From contig NC_079880.1 of the NCBI RefSeq assembly GCF_029227915.1, forward strand, positions 3,722,001 through 3,786,000: DNA of 64,000 nt. Direction: 5' to 3'. The notes beneath the pieces are model-generated. The model saw only the letters and a program-made list of their open reading frames with translations. It was not told where the DNA came from and made no database searches. The stretch comes from Hydractinia symbiolongicarpus. Its lineage: Eukaryota > Cnidaria > Hydrozoa > Anthoathecata > Hydractiniidae. Shown piece after piece: positions 37,051-49,200 of this stretch (position 1 is the stretch's first letter; every line of letters begins with the position of its first letter). The translations under genes were made by a program, and so were the position numbers.

Positions 37051-37532
37051 AAAAGTGGTTTAATTGCCGGCAAACGAAAACCCGCGATTTCCCGTAAATC
37101 CCGGGCTTGGCCCGTATAGTCGAATGTATACAAAGAAAGTACCCTGTGAGTAAACTCATTTGCAAAACGATTTTTTAAATTATCTTTTCACCACTAAAAC
37201 GCTTGAGACTTGTAGTTTTCAAAAATGTTTTCATTTTTGATGAGACGCTGAATAAAAGAAGTTTAATCGCCGGCAAACAAAAACCCGCCATTTCCCGTAA
37301 ACCCCGGACTCGGCCCGCATAGTCAAAAGTATACAAAGAAAGTACCCAGGGAGTAAACTCATTTCCCGAACGATTTTTTAAATTATTTTTTCACCACTAA
37401 ATCGCATGAGACTTGTAGTTTTCAAAAATGTTTTCATTTTTGATGAGACGCTGAATAAAAGAAGTTTAATCGCCGGCAAACGAAAACCTGCGATTTCCCG
37501 TAAATCCCGGACTCGGCCCGTATAGTCAAAAG
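34007..37532. repeat. Nested satellite HOR, two copies of 1,763 bp (780 + 983)
   Basis: Copy 1 is 34007-35769 and copy 2 is 35770-37532. Monomer lengths within the unit, measured from tatacaaag to tatacaaag, are 203, 202, 172, 203, 203, 202, 172, 203 and 203, which sum to 1,763. The unit itself contains two related halves of 780 and 983 bp, the second having one extra monomer. Copies differ by very few bases; I noticed aggaaag at 36180 where other copies have aagaaag. Confidence 0.9.
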
Positions 37533-38599
37533 TATACAAAGAAAGTACCCAGGGTGTAAACTCATATCCGAACGATTTTTTAAATTATTATTTCACCACT
37601 AAAGCCCATGAGACTTGTAGTATTTAAAAATATTTTCATTTTTGATGAGACGCTGAATAAAAGAAGTTTAATCGCTGGCAAACGAAAACCCGCGACTTCC
37701 CGTAAATCATGGACTCGGCCCGTATAGTCAAAAGTATACAAAGAAAGTACCCAGGGAGTAAACTCATTTCCCGAACGATTTTTTAAATTTTTTTTCACCA
37801 CTAAAACGCATGAGACTTGTAGTTTTTAAAAATGTTTTCATTTTTGATGAGACGCTGAATAAAAGAAGTTTAATTGCCGGCAAACGAAAACCCGCGTCTT
37901 CCCGTAAATCCCGGACTCGGCCCGTATAGTCAAAAGTATACAAAGAAAGTACCCAGGGAGTAAACTCATTTCCCAAACGATATTTTAAATTAATTTTCAC
38001 CACTAAAACGCATGAGACTTGTAGTTTTCAGAAATGTTTTCATTTTTGATGAGACGCTTAATGAAAGTTGTTTAATCGCCGGCAAACGAAAACCCGCAAT
38101 TTCCCGTAAATCCCGGGCTTGGCCCGTATAGTCGAATGTATACAAAGAAAGTACCCTGTGAGTAAACTCATTTCCAGAACGATTTTTTAATTTATTTTTT
38201 CAACACTAAAACGCATGAGACTTGTAGTTTTCAAAAATGTTTTCATTTTTGATGAGACGCTTAATGAAAGAGGTTTAATCGCCGGCAAACGAAAACCCGA
38301 GATTTCCCGTAAATCCTGGCCTTGGCCCGTATAGTCAAAAGTATTCAAAGATAGTACCCAGGGAGTAAACTCATTTCCAGAACGATTTTTTAAATTATTT
38401 TTTCACCACTAAAACGCATAAGACTTGTAGTTTTTAAAAATGTTTTCATTTTTGATGAGACGCTGAATAAAAGAAGTTTACTCGCCGGCAAACGAAAACC
38501 TGCGATTTCCCGTAAATCCCGGACTCGGCCCGTATAGTCAAAAGTATACAAAGAAAGTACCCAGGGTGTAAACTCATTTCCCGAACTATTTTTTAAATT

Positions 38600-41500
38600 A
38601 TTATTTCACCACTAAAGCCCATGAGACTTGTAGTATTTAAAAATATTTTCATTTTTAATGAGACGCTGAATAAAAGAAGTTTAATCGCCGGCAAACGAAA
38701 ACCTGCGACTTCCCGTAAATCCCGGCCTCAGCCCGTATAGTCAAAAGTATACAAAGAAAGTACCCAGGGAGTAAACTCATTTCCCGAACGATTTTTTAAA
38801 TTATTTTTTCACCACTAATACGCATGAGACTTGTACTTTTCAAAAATGTTTTCATTTTTGATGAGACGCTGAATAAAAGAAGTTTACTCGCCGGCAAACG
38901 AAAACCTGCGATTTCCCGTAAATCCCGGACTCGGCCCGTATAGTCAAAAGTATACAAAGAAAGTACCCAGGGTGTAAACTCATTTCCCGAACTATTTTTT
39001 AAATTATTATTTCACCACTAAAGCCCATGAGACTTGTAGTATTTAAAAATATTTTTATTTTTGATGAGACGCTGAATAAAAGAAGTTTAATCGCCGGCAA
39101 ACAAAAACCCGCGACTTCCCGTAAATCCCGGCCTCAGCCCGTATAGTCAAAAGTATACAAAGAAAGTACCCAGGGAGTAAACTCATTTCCCGAACGATTT
39201 TTTAAATTATTTTTTCACCACTAAAACGCATGAGACTTGTACTTTTCAAAAATATTTTCATTTTTGATGAGACGCTGAATAAAAGAAGTTTAATCGCCGG
39301 CAAACGAAAATCTGCAATTTCCCGTAAATTCCGGACTCGGCCCGTATAGTCAAAAGTATACAAAGAAAGTACCCGGGGTGTAAACTCATTTCCCGAACGA
39401 GTTTTTAAATTATTATTTCACCACTAAAGCCCATGAGACTTGTAGTTTTTAAAAATGTTTTCATTTTTGATGAAACGCTGAATAAAAGAAGTTTAATCGC
39501 CGGCAAACGAAAACCCGCAATTTCCCGTATATCCCGGTCTCAGCCCGTATAGTCTAAAGTATACAAGGAAAGTACCCAGTGAGTAAACTCATTTCCCTAA
39601 CGATTTTTTAAATTATTTTTTCACCACTAAAACGCATGAGACTTGTAGTTTTCAAAAATGTTTTCATTTTTGATGAGACGCTGAATAAAAGAAGTTTAAT
39701 TGCCGGCAAACGAAAACCTGCGATTTCCCGTAAATCCCGTACTCGGCCCGTATAGTCAAAAGTATACAAAGAAAGTACCCAGGGAGTAAACTCATTTCCC
39801 AAACGATTTTTTAAATTATTATTTCACCACTAAAGCCCATGAGACTTGTAATTTTCAAAGATGTTTTCATTTTTGATGAGACGCCTAATGATAGAGGTTT
39901 AATCGCCGGCAAACGAAAACCTGCGATTTCCCGTAAATCCCGGACTCGGCCCGTATAGTCAAAAGTATACAAAGAAAGTACCCAGGGTGTAAACTCATTT
40001 CCCGAACTATTTTTTAAATTATTATTTCACCACTAAAGCCCATGAGACTTGTAGTACTTAAAAATATTTTCATTTTTGATGAGACGCTGAATAAAAGAAG
40101 TTTAATCGCCGGCAAACGAAAACCCGCGACTTCCCGTAAATCCCGGCCTCAGCCCGTATAGTCAAAAGTATACAAAGAAAGTACCCAGGGAGTAAACTCA
40201 TTTCCCGAACTATTTTTTAAATTATTTTTTCACCACTAAAACGCATGAGACTTGTACTTTTCAAAAATGTTTTCATTTTTGATGAGACGCTGAATAAAAG
40301 AAGTTTACTCGCCGGCAAACGAAAACCTGCGATTTCCCGTAAATCCCGGACTCGGCCCGTATAGTCAAAAGTATACAAAGAAAGTACCCAGGGTGTAAAC
40401 TCATTTCCCGAACTATTTTTTAAATTATTATTTCACCACTAAAGCCCATGAGACTTGTAGTATTTAAAAATATTTTCATTTTTGATGAGACGCTGAATAA
40501 AAGAAGTTTAATCGCCGGCAAACAAAAACCCGCGACTTCCCGTAAATCCCGGCCTCAGCCCGTATAGTCAAAAGTATACAAAGAAAGTACCCAGGGAGTA
40601 AACTCATTTCCTGAACGATTTTTTAAATTATTTTTTCACCACTAAAACGCATGAGACTTGTACTTTTCAAAAATATTTTCATTTTTGATGAGACGCTGAA
40701 TAAAAGAAGTTTAATCGCCGGCAAACGAAAATCTGCAATTTCCCGTAAATTCCGGACTCCGCCCGTATAGTCAAAAGTATACAAAGAAAGTACCCGGGGT
40801 GTAAACTCATTTCCCGAACGAGTTTTTAAATTATTATTTCACCACTAAAGCCCATGAGACTTGTAGTTTTTAAAAATGTTTTCATTTTTGATGAAACGCT
40901 GAATAAAAGAAGTTTAATCGCCGGCAAACGAAAACCCGCAATTTCCCGTATATCCCGGTCTCGGCCCGTATGGTCTAAAGTATACAAGGAAAGTACCCAG
41001 TGAGTAAACTCATTTCCCTAACGATTTTTTAAATTATTTTTTCACCACTAAAACGCATGAGACTTGTAGTTTTCAAAAATGTTTTCATTTTTGATGAGAC
41101 GCTGAATAAAAGAAGTTTAATTGCCGGCAAACGAAAACCTGCGATTTCCCGTAAATCCCGTACTCGGCCCGTATAGTCAAAAGTATACAAAGAAAGTACC
41201 CAGGGAGTAAACTCATTTCCCAAACGATTTTTTAAATTATTATTTCACCACTAAAGCCCATGAGACTTGTAATTTTCAAAGATGTTTTCATTTTTGATGA
41301 GACGCCTAATGATAGAGGTTTAATCGCCGGCAAACGAAATCCCGCGTTTTCCCGTAAATCCGGGGCTTGGCCCGTATAGTCGAATGTATACAAAGAAAGT
41401 ACCCAGGGAGTAAACTCATTTCCCGAACGATTTTTTAAATTTTTTTTCACCACTAAAACGCATGAGACTTGTAGTTTTCAAAAATGTTTTCATTTTTGAT

Positions 41501-43900
41501 GAGACGCTGAATAAAAGAAGTTTAATCGCCGGCAAACGAAAACCTGCGATTTCCCGTAAATCCCGGACTCGGCCCGTATAGTCAAAAGTATACAAAGAAA
41601 GTACCCAGGGTGTAAACTCATTTCCCGAACTATTTTTTAAATTATTATTTCACCACTAAAGCCCATGAGACTTGTAGTATTTAAAAATATTTTCATTTTT
41701 GATGAGACGCTGAATAAAAGAAGTTTAATCGCCGGCAAACGAAAACCCGCGACTTCCCGTAAATCCCGGCCTCAGCCCGTATAGTCAAAAGTATACAAAG
41801 AAAGTACCCAGGGAGTAAACTCATTTCCCGAACGATTTTTTAAATTATTTTTTCACAACTAAAACGCATGAGACTTGTACTTTTCAAAAATATTTTCATT
41901 TTTGATGAGACGCTGAATAAAAGAAGTTTAATCGCCGGCAAACGAAAATCTGCAATTTCCCGTAAATTCCGGACTCGGCCCGTATAGTCAAAAGTATACA
42001 AAGAAAGTACCCGGGGTGTAAACTCATTTCCCGAACGAGTTTTTAAATTATTATTTCACCACTAAAGCCCATGAGACTTGTAGTTTTTAAAAATGTTTTC
42101 ATTTTTGATGAAACGCTGAATAAAAGAAGTTTAATCGCCGGCAAACGAAAACCCGCAATTTCCCGTATATCCCGGTCTCGGCCCGTATGGTCTAAAGTAT
42201 ACAAGGAAAGTACCCAGTGAGTAAACTCATTTCCCTAACGATTTTTTAAATTATTTTTTCACCACTAAAACGCATGAGACTTGTAGTTTTCAAAAATGTT
42301 TTCATTTTTGATGAGACGCTGAATAAAAGAAGTTTAATTGCCGGCAAATGAAAACCTGCGATTTCCCGTAAATCCCGTACTCGGCCCGTATAGTCAAAAG
42401 TATACAAAGAAAGTACCCAGGGAGTAAACTCATTTCCCAAACGATTTTTTAAATTATTATTTCACCACTAAAGCCCGTGAGACTTGTAATTTTCAAAGAT
42501 GTTTTCATTTTTGATGAGACGCCTAATGATAGAGGTTTTATCGCCGGCAAACGAAATCCCGCGTTTTCCCGTAAATCCGGGGCTTGGCCCGTATAGTCGA
42601 ATGTATACAAAGAAAGTACCCAGGGAGTAAACTCATTTCCCGAACGATTTTTTAAATTTTTTTTCACCACTAAAACGCATGAGACTTGTAGTTTTCAAAA
42701 ATGTTTTCATTTTTGATGAGACGCTGAATAAAAGAAGTTTAATCGCCGGCAAACGAAAACCTGCGATTTCCCGTAAATCCCGGGCTTGCCCCGTATAGTC
42801 AAAAGTATACAAAGAAAGTACCTAGGGAGTAAACTCATTTCCCGAACGATTTTTTAAATTACTTTTTACCACTAAAACGCATAAGACTTGTAGTTTTTAA
42901 AAATGTTTTCATTTTTGATGAGACGCTGAATAAAAGAAGTTTAATCGCCGGCAAACGAAAACCTGCGATTTCCTGTAAATCCCGGACTCGGCCCGTATAG
43001 TCAAAGTGTACAACGAAAGTACCCAGAGAGTAAACTCATTTCCAGAACGATTTTTTAAATTATTTTTTCACCATTAAAACGCATAAGACTTGTAGTTTTT
43101 AAAAATGTTTTCATTTTTGATGAGACGCTGAATAAAAAAAGTTTAATCGCCGGCAAACGAAAACCTGCGATTTCCCGTAAATCCCGGACTCGGCCCGTAT
43201 AGTCAAAAGTATACAAAGAAAGTACCCAGGGTGTAAACTCATTTCCCGAACGATTTTTTAAATTATTTTTTCACCACTAAAACGCATGAGACTTGTATTT
43301 TCAAAAATGTTTTCATTTTTGATGAGACGATGAATAAAAAAAGTTTAATCGCCGGCAAACGAAAACCTGCGATTTTCCGTAAATCCCGTACTCGGACCGT
43401 ATAGTCAAAAGTATACAAAGAAAGTACCCAGGGAGTAAACTCATTTCCCAAACGATTTTTTAAATTATTATTTCACCACTAAAGCCCATGAGACTTGTAG
43501 TTTTTAAAAATGTTTTCATTTTTGATGAGACGCTGAATAAAAGAAGTTTAATCGCCGGCAAACGAAAACCCGCAATTTCCCGTATATCCCGGTCTCGGCC
43601 CGTATAGTCAAAAGTATACATGGAAAGTACCCAGTGAGTAAACTCATTTCCCTAACGATTTTTTAAATTATTTTTTCACCACTAAAACGCATGAGACTTT
43701 TAGTTTTCAAAAATGTTTTCATTTTTGATGAGACGCTGAATAAAAGAAGTTTAATCGCCGGCAAACGAAAACCTGCGATTTCCCGTAAATCCCGTACTCG
43801 GCCCGTATAGTCAAAAGTATACAAAGAAAGTACCCAGGGAGTAAACTCATTTCCCAAACGATTTTTTAAATTATTATTTCACCACTAAAGCCCATGAGAC
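38600..43900. repeat. 7-mer/6-mer satellite HOR series
   Basis: The variant cgaacgagtttttaaatt occurs at 39401, 40822 and 42039 (gtttt position), spacings of 1,421 and 1,217 bp, i.e. seven and six monomers. A linked series (cctcagcccg, ttgtacttttc, aaatctgcaatttc, tatggtctaaag, gatgttttc with cctaatgatag) recurs in order. A further degraded copy follows near 43663. The 6-mer copy lacks one monomer of the 7-mer. Confidence 0.75.
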
Positions 43901-45800
43901 TTGTAATTTTCAAAGATGTTTTCATTTTTGATGAGACGCCTAATGATAGAGGTTTAATCGCCGGCAAACGAAATCCCGCGTTTTCCCGTAAATCCGGGGC
44001 TTGGCCCGTATAGTTGAATGTATACAAAGAAAGTACCCAGGGAGTAAACTCATTTCCCGAACGATTTTTTAAATTTTTTTTCACCACTAAAACGCATGAG
44101 ACTTGTAGTTTTCAAAAATGTTTTCATTTTTGATGAGACGCTGAATAAAAGAAGTTTAATCGCCGGCAAACGAAAACCTGCGATTTCCCGTAAATCCCGG
44201 GCTTGGCCCGTATAGTCAAAAGTATACAAAGAAAGTACCCAGGGAGTAAACTCATTTCCCGAACGATTTTTTAAATTACTTTTTACCACTAAAACGCATG
44301 AGACTTGTAGTTTTTAAAAATGTTTTCATTTTTGATGAGACGCTGAATAAAAGAAGTTCAATCGCCGGCAAACGAAAACCTGCGATTTCCCGTAAATCCT
44401 GGACTCGGCCCGTATAGTCAAAAGTATACAAAGAAAGTACCTAGGGAGTAAACTCATTTCCCAAACGATTTTTTAAATTATTATTTCACCACTAAAACGC
44501 ACGAGACTTGTAGTTTTCAAGAATGTTTTCATTTTCGATGAGACGCTGAATAAAAGCAGTTTAATCGCCGGCAAACGAAAACCTGCGATTTCCCGTAAAT
44601 CCCGGACTCGGCCCGTATAGTCAAAAGTATACAAAGAAAGTACCCAGGGAGTAAACTCATTTCCAGAACGATTTTTTAAAATATTTTTTCACCACTAAAA
44701 CACATAAGACTTGTAGTTTTTAAAAATGTTTTCATTTTTGATGAGACGCTGAATAAAAGAAGTTTAATCGCCGGCAAACGAAAACCTGCGATTTCCTGTA
44801 AATCCCGGACTCGGCCCGTATAGTCAAAGTGTACAAAGAAAGTACCCAGAGAGTAAACTCATTTCCAGAACGATTTTTTAAATTATTTTTTCACCATTAA
44901 AACGCATAAGACTTGTAGTTTTTAAAAATGTTTTCATTTTTGATGAGACGCTGAATAAAAGAAGTTTAATCGCCGGCAAACGAAAACCTGCGATTTCCCG
45001 TAAATCCCGGTCTCGGCCCGTATAGTCAAAAGTATACAAAGAAAGTACCCAGGGTGTAAACTCATTTCCCAAACGATTTTTTAAATTATTATTTCACCAC
45101 TAAAACGCACGAGACTTGTAGTTTTCAAGAATGTTTTCATTTTCGATGAGACGCTGAATAAAAGCAGTTTAATCGCCGGCAAACGAAATCCTGCGATTTC
45201 CCGTAAATCCCGGACTCGGCCCGTATAGTCAAAAGTATACAAAGAAAGTACCCAGGGAGTAAACTCATTTCCAGAACGATTTTTTAAATTATTTTTTCAC
45301 CACTAAAACACATAAGACTTGTAGTTTTTAAAAATGTTTTCATTTTTGATAAGACGCTGAATAAAAGAAGTTTAATCGCCGGCAAACGAAAACCTGCGAT
45401 ATCCCTAAATCCCGGACTCGGCCCGTATAGTCAAAAGTATACAAAGAAAGTACCCAGGGAGTAAACTCATTTCCAGAACGATTTTTTAAATTATTTTTTC
45501 ACCACTAAAACGCATAAGACTTGTAGTTTTTAAAAATGTTTTCATTTTTGATGAGACGCTGAATAAAAGAAGTTTAATCGCCGGCAAACGAAAACCCGCG
45601 ATTTCCCGTAAATCTCGAGCTTGGCCCGTATAGTCAAAAGTATACAAAGAAAGTACCCAGGGAGTAAACTCATTTCCCGAACGATTTTTTATATTATTTT
45701 TTTACCACTAAACGCATGAGACTTGTAGTTTTCAAAAATATTTTCATATTTGATGGGACGCTGAATAAAAGAAGTTTAATCGCCGGCAAACGAAAATCCG

Positions 45801-45803
45801 CGA
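45801..45803. repeat. Target-site duplication CGA, left
   Basis: CGA lies immediately left of the transposon end CACGGCGGG. Intact paralogous monomers read aatccgcgacttcccg with a single CGA (for example at 52551-52553 and 53564-53566). The left copy here plus the right copy at 51134-51136 therefore form a 3-bp duplication. Confidence 0.85.
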
Positions 45804-45836
45804 CACGGCGGGCTATTTCCCGTGTAAAAATGCTTA
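45804..45836 (+). repeat. Left terminal inverted repeat (33 bp, imperfect)
   Basis: The repeat starts with CACGGCGGG (positions 1-9) and ends with AAATGCTTA (positions 25-33). Both blocks match the right end at exactly the same offsets, while the 15 bases between them differ. Conserved blocks separated by a fixed distance suggest two protein-binding sites on one DNA face, which is inference. Within it, CACGG and a downstream CCCGTG could also pair as a small hairpin. Confidence 0.9.
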
Positions 45837-46766
45837 ACTCGTATTTTTCAAACGGCCTGGCTATTTTGTCAAGGATTGTTACATGGAGTTTGCGCCGCAA
45901 TTCGACACTCCTTCAATTGCAACCTAGGTTTTCACAATAGCAGGTACAACAGCAGCGCGATGGAGAGATTTGTAGAAAAATAAAAATGGCTACCTGGCTA
46001 AACACACTGAAAGGTTGCTGCAAGTGTTTAAAGTTTTGATTTGGTATATAACGAGTAAAAAATGGATAAATTATTGTTATTTTATGGCTTTCGTAGCTAC
46101 CGTTACTCATTATTGCATATAATAAAAAATAAAAAGAAGATGGGATGGAGGCAGCACAGCTAGCTAGCTGCCAGAACACACAGGACAGTCAAACAACAAA
46201 AACTACTTTTGTGACACATTGTATCTCAATATGAAGCAAATAATAACACAACAACTCTGTTTAAATAAAACATATGAACTATGAAAACTTTTTTTTAATA
46301 AAATATAAACTATCATATAGCTAGTGTTTTATAACATCTATTCACAGAAAAAAATGATGATGATCTAGAATTTGTTTTCTTTTGCAAGAGAAAATTTGGC
46401 ATTGCCATGCTCATAAAAATAAAATATATTTGTATAAAATACATATTCTTTGATGTAAATATTATAAATTTTATGCTGTAATAGTCACCATACTTTCTAT
46501 ATGATTACGTCGTAAACATTTATGTACCAAATGTTCTGACAAAACATTAATTCACACACATTTATATTAAAAAATTGATTTCTTTGAGCTTTCTAATTGG
46601 GAAAATTAATATTCATACTCTTGCGAAAGACACTATCTCACTGATTCACAAATATACATTGCAAATGTTATGCAAACAAAAAGTATATAGCAGAATAAGG
46701 AAATAAGGAAAATATACATCTAACACGAACTATCAACATACTGAACTTTTAAACAAAAAACGGTGT
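45837..46766. other. Transposon noncoding region downstream of the transposase ORF
   Basis: This is AT-rich DNA between the left end and the stop of the 792-aa ORF. It contains a caaacggcc motif near the end (about 45849), a short agctagctagctg run (46158-46170) and a possible minus-strand ATTAAA polyadenylation hexamer (46294-46299). Short frames here start at non-ATG codons and show no recognisable domain. I see no convincing gene. Confidence 0.6.
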
Positions 46767-49145
46767 CTAAATTTCTAAATCAGAAAAAACCTTTTTCATG
46801 AAAGCACTCTCACATAGTTGGCATTTCAAGTTATTTCTAACAAGCAGCAAGCAATGTTCACAACACATATCTCTCTCTGGTATGTAATCAGATCCTCTTG
46901 AAACATAGTGCAACTTATCGTAACCGTTTTCTCTCAGATGCAACAATTGTATGTACTCGTGACGGAAAATTCTTGGCCAGCGACATTGGAAAGTGGTATT
47001 GTTAGAATACTTTACAATCATCTGGTGCTTTTGCTCCCGCCCTTCCATACTATTACATCCAATTCCGAAACCGTAGCACAGCAAAGTACTTTCAGCATGG
47101 AAAGGTATGCAGTTACATAAAGTCCATAAACTGGGTGAGACGCTTACATCATACCAACAGCTTGACTTGAAAAGTAGTTTACATTGCTTCTTTAAATCTT
47201 TTAAAAGTTCCAAATTGAAATTCTCTACACGTACTGATAGTGAAATAATTTTTCGCAAACATATGAACTGAAAATGGATTTGATGCAGCCTTATTTTCAT
47301 TTGTTCACTCTTCAATTCATTTAAAATAAGTAAATTTAATTCTGGGAAATGACAAAGAAAGGCTTTACTCTCCTTTCCACGAAAACGAAAAGTGAAACTA
47401 CTTTCATTCTTAGAACTGCTTTCATTAAACCACCGGATAATTTTTTTCGACAAAAAATTACATCCCATTGCTGAACGTATAAAATTAACAAATTTAATTA
47501 AAGCATGTGAGGAAGGTATATCTTTAAATGCTTTGTAGGAATTCAATGGAGCAGTTGCCAAACATAGATTGAATAACTTCATGAAGTGCTCTTTGACGAC
47601 ATTGTTCTTCAGATGAAGAGGTTCGCCTTTTGCTTTATCAATATAATGGCCAACCAAGGGGACTTCTTCTTGTCTACCTTTCAAAACTTTAGATATATAA
47701 GATGTCAAGTTACTACGTTTCGTTGCACTATTTCCTTTGCATTTAACTTCGATTTCTTTTTTTTTACCTTCAACCTTTTTGGCATCACTTATGCGTTTGT
47801 GATAGTTGAAGGGCATCCATTTGTCACTTTGCTTGGTTCCGTATGTATATTCAAATTTGGCTGAATTATCTTTATTTACATTTCCGAACGTTGAAAAGTA
47901 GTAGGCTGAATTTGTTAGTTCCCCAGCCAAAAAAGCCAACATCTTCATATCGTTAGGTAATTCACCCAATAAAAATTCAACTTTGTAGGCAACTTCATCA
48001 ACATAAACAGTGAAAACCTGACTTTCCAAAAACTTCACGTCCGACAACAACTTGAGAACATAATTGCGTACAACAGTAGAATTTTCCTCAGTATCACCAC
48101 CAAAAATTAAAAAGTTTTCGGAGCTGCTGCATATCCGATTACCAACATTAAGAAAAGAGACTAAAAATGACATACCACAAATAGGAGCTCCATCCCCACC
48201 AAGAGCAAATACAAACAGAAAAGATTCAAAATCTTTTTTTTCAAGCATATTGAATGTTTTTAGTTTGTCACTCCGTTGACGATTCACTTTTAAATAGAAT
48301 TTTGCCAATCGTAACAAAAATTCATCACACGATCTATAATTTCCTGTAACTGATTTTGTTTCATCTCCAAAGGTTAGAGTTGGATGTATGTCATGTAGTG
48401 TTCCTATATCAATGTTATTGATAATGGTTGCTAAATGAGGATACTGAATATAATTAACCACTGAATTCTGTTTATTCTGGGAAATTCTATTTGCCTTTCT
48501 AATTGCCATGTATTTAGCTTTCCCCATGACATTGTGGCTGTAAAAAACATTGAGAGAACGTAGTTTATTATCTTCTGAATTGTAAAATTCTTCATTTGCT
48601 ATTTTGATGGTAGTTTCCTTTATCTGTTTTACTACAGATGATTTAGCATTCAATAAACTTTTTGCAAACATTTTTGAGGGGATTTTCGAACACAATGTGT
48701 CAATCATACCAAACATAACCGGCTGAACAGATTCCTTAGACCCTCCGTGAATGGCAGAACAAGCTTCAAATGTTTCCAGACGACGTGTATCTTTTGCTGA
48801 TCTATTTAAATCACTAGATGATGGGAATTTACTACGCCTCTCAGCTGTTACCTTGCTGATGCTAAATTTGACTTCAGAGTCCACTCTATTCTTACTACAC
48901 TCATAGTTTAGGTGTCTAACACGTTTTCTTTTTCTAGCTAATCTATTTCTTAACTTATCAACATCCCTTTCAATCAAAGTTATCTCACTGCTCAATGCTG
49001 CTAATTGTTTTTGTTTTTCCTCAATTAGGTTACTCTGATTTGAAATTTTCAAATCCATATCGTTGATTTTTTTTCTGTTTGATGTATATTTTCCTAACTG
49101 GGAAAACTTAATGTTTTGTGCCTTTGACTTTCCTTTAGGAGGCAT
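46767..49145 (-). CDS. Putative RNase H-fold (DDE-type) transposase, 792 aa
   Basis: This is the probable transposase that would bind the transposon ends and carry out cleavage and strand transfer in the nucleus. I start it at the first ATG (MPPKGKSKAQ); the frame opens only six codons earlier, at TTG. A Lys/Glu/Gln-rich predicted coiled coil spans about residues 29-79 and ends in a basic RKRKRVRH cluster (71-78), a likely DNA-binding or nuclear-localisation segment. Candidate catalytic motifs in order are GGDGAP (D318), LPNDMKMLAFLAGE (D399), EPLHLKNN (H511) and SMEGREQKHQ (E701). Near the C-terminus, C-x2-C-x9-C-x2-C (762, 765, 775, 778) should bind zinc. The D, D, D/E-x-MH-like and E order resembles CACTA transposases, but typical CACTA signature residues such as DAPAR are not present. 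No intron, stop or frameshift is seen. The family assignment is inference. A host-domesticated gene is unlikely given the intact flanking ends. Confidence 0.8.
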   Translation of the reverse strand: MPPKGKSKAQNIKFSQLGKYTSNRKKINDMDLKISNQSNLIEEKQKQLAALSSEITLIERDVDKLRNRLARKRKRVRHLNYECSKNRVDSEVKFSISKVTAERRSKFPSSSDLNRSAKDTRRLETFEACSAIHGGSKESVQPVMFGMIDTLCSKIPSKMFAKSLLNAKSSVVKQIKETTIKIANEEFYNSEDNKLRSLNVFYSHNVMGKAKYMAIRKANRISQNKQNSVVNYIQYPHLATIINNIDIGTLHDIHPTLTFGDETKSVTGNYRSCDEFLLRLAKFYLKVNRQRSDKLKTFNMLEKKDFESFLFVFALGGDGAPICGMSFLVSFLNVGNRICSSSENFLIFGGDTEENSTVVRNYVLKLLSDVKFLESQVFTVYVDEVAYKVEFLLGELPNDMKMLAFLAGELTNSAYYFSTFGNVNKDNSAKFEYTYGTKQSDKWMPFNYHKRISDAKKVEGKKKEIEVKCKGNSATKRSNLTSYISKVLKGRQEEVPLVGHYIDKAKGEPLHLKNNVVKEHFMKLFNLCLATAPLNSYKAFKDIPSSHALIKFVNFIRSAMGCNFLSKKIIRWFNESSSKNESSFTFRFRGKESKAFLCHFPELNLLILNELKSEQMKIRLHQIHFQFICLRKIISLSVRVENFNLELLKDLKKQCKLLFKSSCWYDVSVSPSLWTLCNCIPFHAESTLLCYGFGIGCNSMEGREQKHQMIVKYSNNTTFQCRWPRIFRHEYIQLLHLRENGYDKLHYVSRGSDYIPERDMCCEHCLLLVRNNLKCQLCESAFMKKVFSDLEI

Positions 49146-49200
49146 GGCATAGAAATACAACAAAATAAAAACATTTAACTAGGATAAAAATCCAATTCTG

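Larger units (their letters stand above)
22437..45803. repeat. 203-bp tandem satellite, block 3 (about 115 monomers)
   Basis: Satellite runs continuously from acaaagaaag after LINE copy 2 to the CGA triplet at the DNA transposon. It contains the end of duplicon copy 2, ten deleted monomers of about 172 bp (25541-37021), HORs of 1,793, 1,185 and 1,763 bp, and a 7-mer/6-mer HOR (38.6-43.9 kb). Near the transposon the monomers carry caagaatg, aaaagcag and cataagac variants that reappear to the right of the transposon. No gene is seen. Confidence 0.97.

Noticed and set aside
45694-46179. Small ORFs at the left transposon border (68, 74 and 88 aa)
   Set aside because: Two are satellite frames running into the transposon. 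The 88-aa frame starts at GTG and shows only low-complexity hydrophobic and cysteine-rich sequence.
46908-48279. Plus-strand ORFs of 70-92 aa within the transposase gene
   Set aside because: They lie antisense to a 792-aa ORF that has clear domain structure, and have no recognisable motifs.
49146-49163. TTG-initiated extension of the transposase (six extra residues)
   Set aside because: A nuclear eukaryotic gene is expected to start at ATG. MPPKGKSK at 49145 is a natural start.
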